A program made the translations under genes and the position numbers. A DNA stretch of 64,000 nt from Paraburkholderia tropica. Lineage in GTDB: Bacteria > Pseudomonadota > Gammaproteobacteria > Burkholderiales > Burkholderiaceae. The notes beneath the pieces are model-generated. The model saw only the letters and a program-made list of their open reading frames with translations. It had not been told where the DNA came from and made no database searches. Shown here one piece after another: positions 62,760-64,000 of this stretch. The first letter of the stretch is position 1; each line of letters opens with the position of its first letter. The stretch spans positions 62,001 to 126,000 of the forward strand of contig NZ_FNZM01000017.1 in NCBI RefSeq assembly GCF_900109265.1. The letters run 5' to 3'.

Positions 62760-63917
62760 TTAACGCGCACCCGCCTCGCGCATCATATTGCGCGCGATGA
62801 CGATCTGCTGAATCTGGCTCGTGCCTTCATAAATACGGAACAGGCGCACGTCGCGATAGAAACGCTCGATGCCGTATTCCGCCATATAACCCGCACCGCC
62901 AAAAATCTGCACCGCGCGATCGGCCACGCGCCCACACATTTCCGACGCGAAGAGTTTCGCGCAGGCCGCCTCGGTACTCACGTTCTTGCCTTCGTCGCGA
63001 CGGCGCGCGGCGTCGAGCACCATGCAGCGCGCGGCGTAAAGCTCGGCCTGGCTATCGGCCAGCATGGCCTGCACAAGCTGGAATTCGCCGATCGCCTGAC
63101 CGAACTGCTCGCGCTCCATCGCATAGCGCAGCGCGTCGTCGAGCATGCGCTGCGCCACCGCCACGCAGATCGCGGCAATATGAATGCGGCCCTTGTCGAG
63201 CACTTTCATCGCCGTCTTGAAGCCCACGCCTTCCTTGCCGCCGATGATGTTTTGCGCGGGCACTTTCACGTCTTCGAAAATCACGTCGCAAGTATGTGCA
63301 CCCTTCTGGCCCATCTTGCGATCGCGGCGGCCGAAGCTGATGCCCGGCGTTTTTGCATCGACGATAAACGCCGTAATGCCGCCCGCGCGCGGTTCGTCGG
63401 GATTGGTGCGCGCCATCAGCGTGAACATGCCCGCTTGCGGCGCGTTCGTGATGAAACGCTTGGTGCCGTTCACCACGTAATAATCGCCGCGGCGTTCGGC
63501 GCGCGTCTTGAGCGACGCCGCATCCGAACCCGAGCCCGGTTCGGTGAGCGCGAAACTCGCGATCACTTCGCCGGTGGCGAGCTTCGGCAGCCACGTGGCC
63601 TTCTGCTCCTCGGTGCCGTCGATCACGATACCCTGCGAGCCGATACCCACCGTCGTACCGATGATCGAGCGGAACGCGGGCGAGGTCTTGCCGAGCTCGA
63701 ACATCACCAGCACTTCCTCTTCCATCGTCAGGTCGAGGCCGCCGTAGACTTCCGGAATCGTCAGGCCGAACAGGCCCATCGTTTTCATGTCGTTGACGAT
63801 ATCGGCGGGAATTTCATCGGTTTCCGCCACGCGTTCCTCGTTCGGCACGAGACGCTCGCGCACGAAGCGCGCGACGTTATCGAGCAGAACGTTCATCGTT
63901 TCCTGGTCGCGAATCAT
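62760..63917 (-). CDS. Acyl-CoA dehydrogenase
   Basis: A 385-residue FAD-dependent acyl-CoA dehydrogenase. FALTEPGSGSDAASLKT and YYVVNGTKRFITNA (about 125-160) bind FAD and substrate; QIFGGAGYMAEYGIERFYRDVR and RIYEGTSQIQQ near residue 365 hold the catalytic glutamate and the FAD pyrophosphate site. It would make the 2-enoyl-CoA for the hydratases. The ATG at 63917 is chosen over 63992. It points away from the window's other genes; an upstream partner may lie just beyond the edge, since a minus-strand stop codon occurs at 63973-63975. Confidence 0.93.
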   Translation of the reverse strand: MIRDQETMNVLLDNVARFVRERLVPNEERVAETDEIPADIVNDMKTMGLFGLTIPEVYGGLDLTMEEEVLVMFELGKTSPAFRSIIGTTVGIGSQGIVIDGTEEQKATWLPKLATGEVIASFALTEPGSGSDAASLKTRAERRGDYYVVNGTKRFITNAPQAGMFTLMARTNPDEPRAGGITAFIVDAKTPGISFGRRDRKMGQKGAHTCDVIFEDVKVPAQNIIGGKEGVGFKTAMKVLDKGRIHIAAICVAVAQRMLDDALRYAMEREQFGQAIGEFQLVQAMLADSQAELYAARCMVLDAARRRDEGKNVSTEAACAKLFASEMCGRVADRAVQIFGGAGYMAEYGIERFYRDVRLFRIYEGTSQIQQIVIARNMMREAGAR

Positions 63918-64000
63918 TATTGTCGGTCCTGAGTGGGCGTACTTGAATGGATTGGACAGAACAGGCGCGCGTTCAGCGACGCCGCGCCGCAAGCTCGCGC

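Noticed and set aside
63973..64000. Possible 3' end of another minus-strand gene
   Set aside because: Only nine codons and a TGA are visible, too little to call a gene; mentioned in the acyl-CoA dehydrogenase entry.

Overview
The window is chromosomal DNA from a high-GC beta-proteobacterium, almost certainly Burkholderiaceae (Burkholderia sensu lato: Burkholderia, Paraburkholderia, Caballeronia or Trinickia). The evidence is strong G/C bias at third codon positions, an aot-argR-ast arginine locus, a hopanoid hpnIJKL block, a DUF3331 protein and several LysR-type regulators. I see no tRNA, rRNA, CRISPR array, insertion sequence or prophage. Genus and species cannot be settled from the sequence alone.

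Layout. 1-4417: arginine/ornithine uptake and the start of arginine succinyltransferase catabolism (aotQMP-argR, then astC cut by the window edge), all on the minus strand; no substrate-binding protein is adjacent. 4754-6521: a patatin-like lipase and a BamE-domain lipoprotein. 6580-11459: hpnI-hpnJ-hpnK-hpnL, which decorate bacteriohopanetetrol with an amino sugar or cyclitol ether. 11460-12130: an AT-rich gap. 12131-19576 (plus strand): flavin monooxygenase, glgC and glgA, pdxY, an acidic protein of unknown function and a Liv-type binding protein. 19638-24907: DUF3857/transglutaminase protein, type Ic aspartate aminotransferase with a divergent LysR regulator, and an HTH-like protein. 25197-27442: hutC and hutH with two HutC-like operators but no other hut gene next to them. 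27571-36117: LysR/epimerase pair, a small membrane protein, arsR-SRPBCC-DUF899 operon, purine permease, PRC-barrel lipoprotein and MFS exporter. 36118-37853: a DUF3331 gene and an AT-rich, nearly gene-free stretch. 37854-39534: divergent argP/argO.

39556-48899 is one minus-strand operon (wecB, bcsB-like, nfrB, nfrA, TIM-barrel protein). It combines the parts of the phage-N4 receptor/NGR glycan machine of E. coli (NfrA, NfrB, and WecB, which is NfrC) with a BcsB-like periplasmic partner. The NfrB synthase ends in two MshEN-type domains, so control by c-di-GMP is likely. 49499-50491 is a ferritin-like di-iron protein.

50570-61453 is a tight ten-gene minus-strand operon for an unassigned acyl-CoA catabolic route: SDR dehydrogenase, CoA-transferase, thiolase, PaaK-like ligase, lipoate-ligase-like protein, enoyl-CoA hydratase, MaoC hydratase, citrate-synthase/citryl-CoA-lyase-like protein, a second MaoC-type hydratase and a MmgE/PrpD protein. 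A divergent LysR regulator (61775) and an acyl-CoA dehydrogenase (62760-63917) follow. This operon and the Nfr/Bcs operon are the best candidates for undescribed biology here. A third observation is that several genes (argR, the BamE-like lipoprotein, the aminotransferase, hpnI, and less perfectly others) carry short tandem duplications that span or touch their stop codons.
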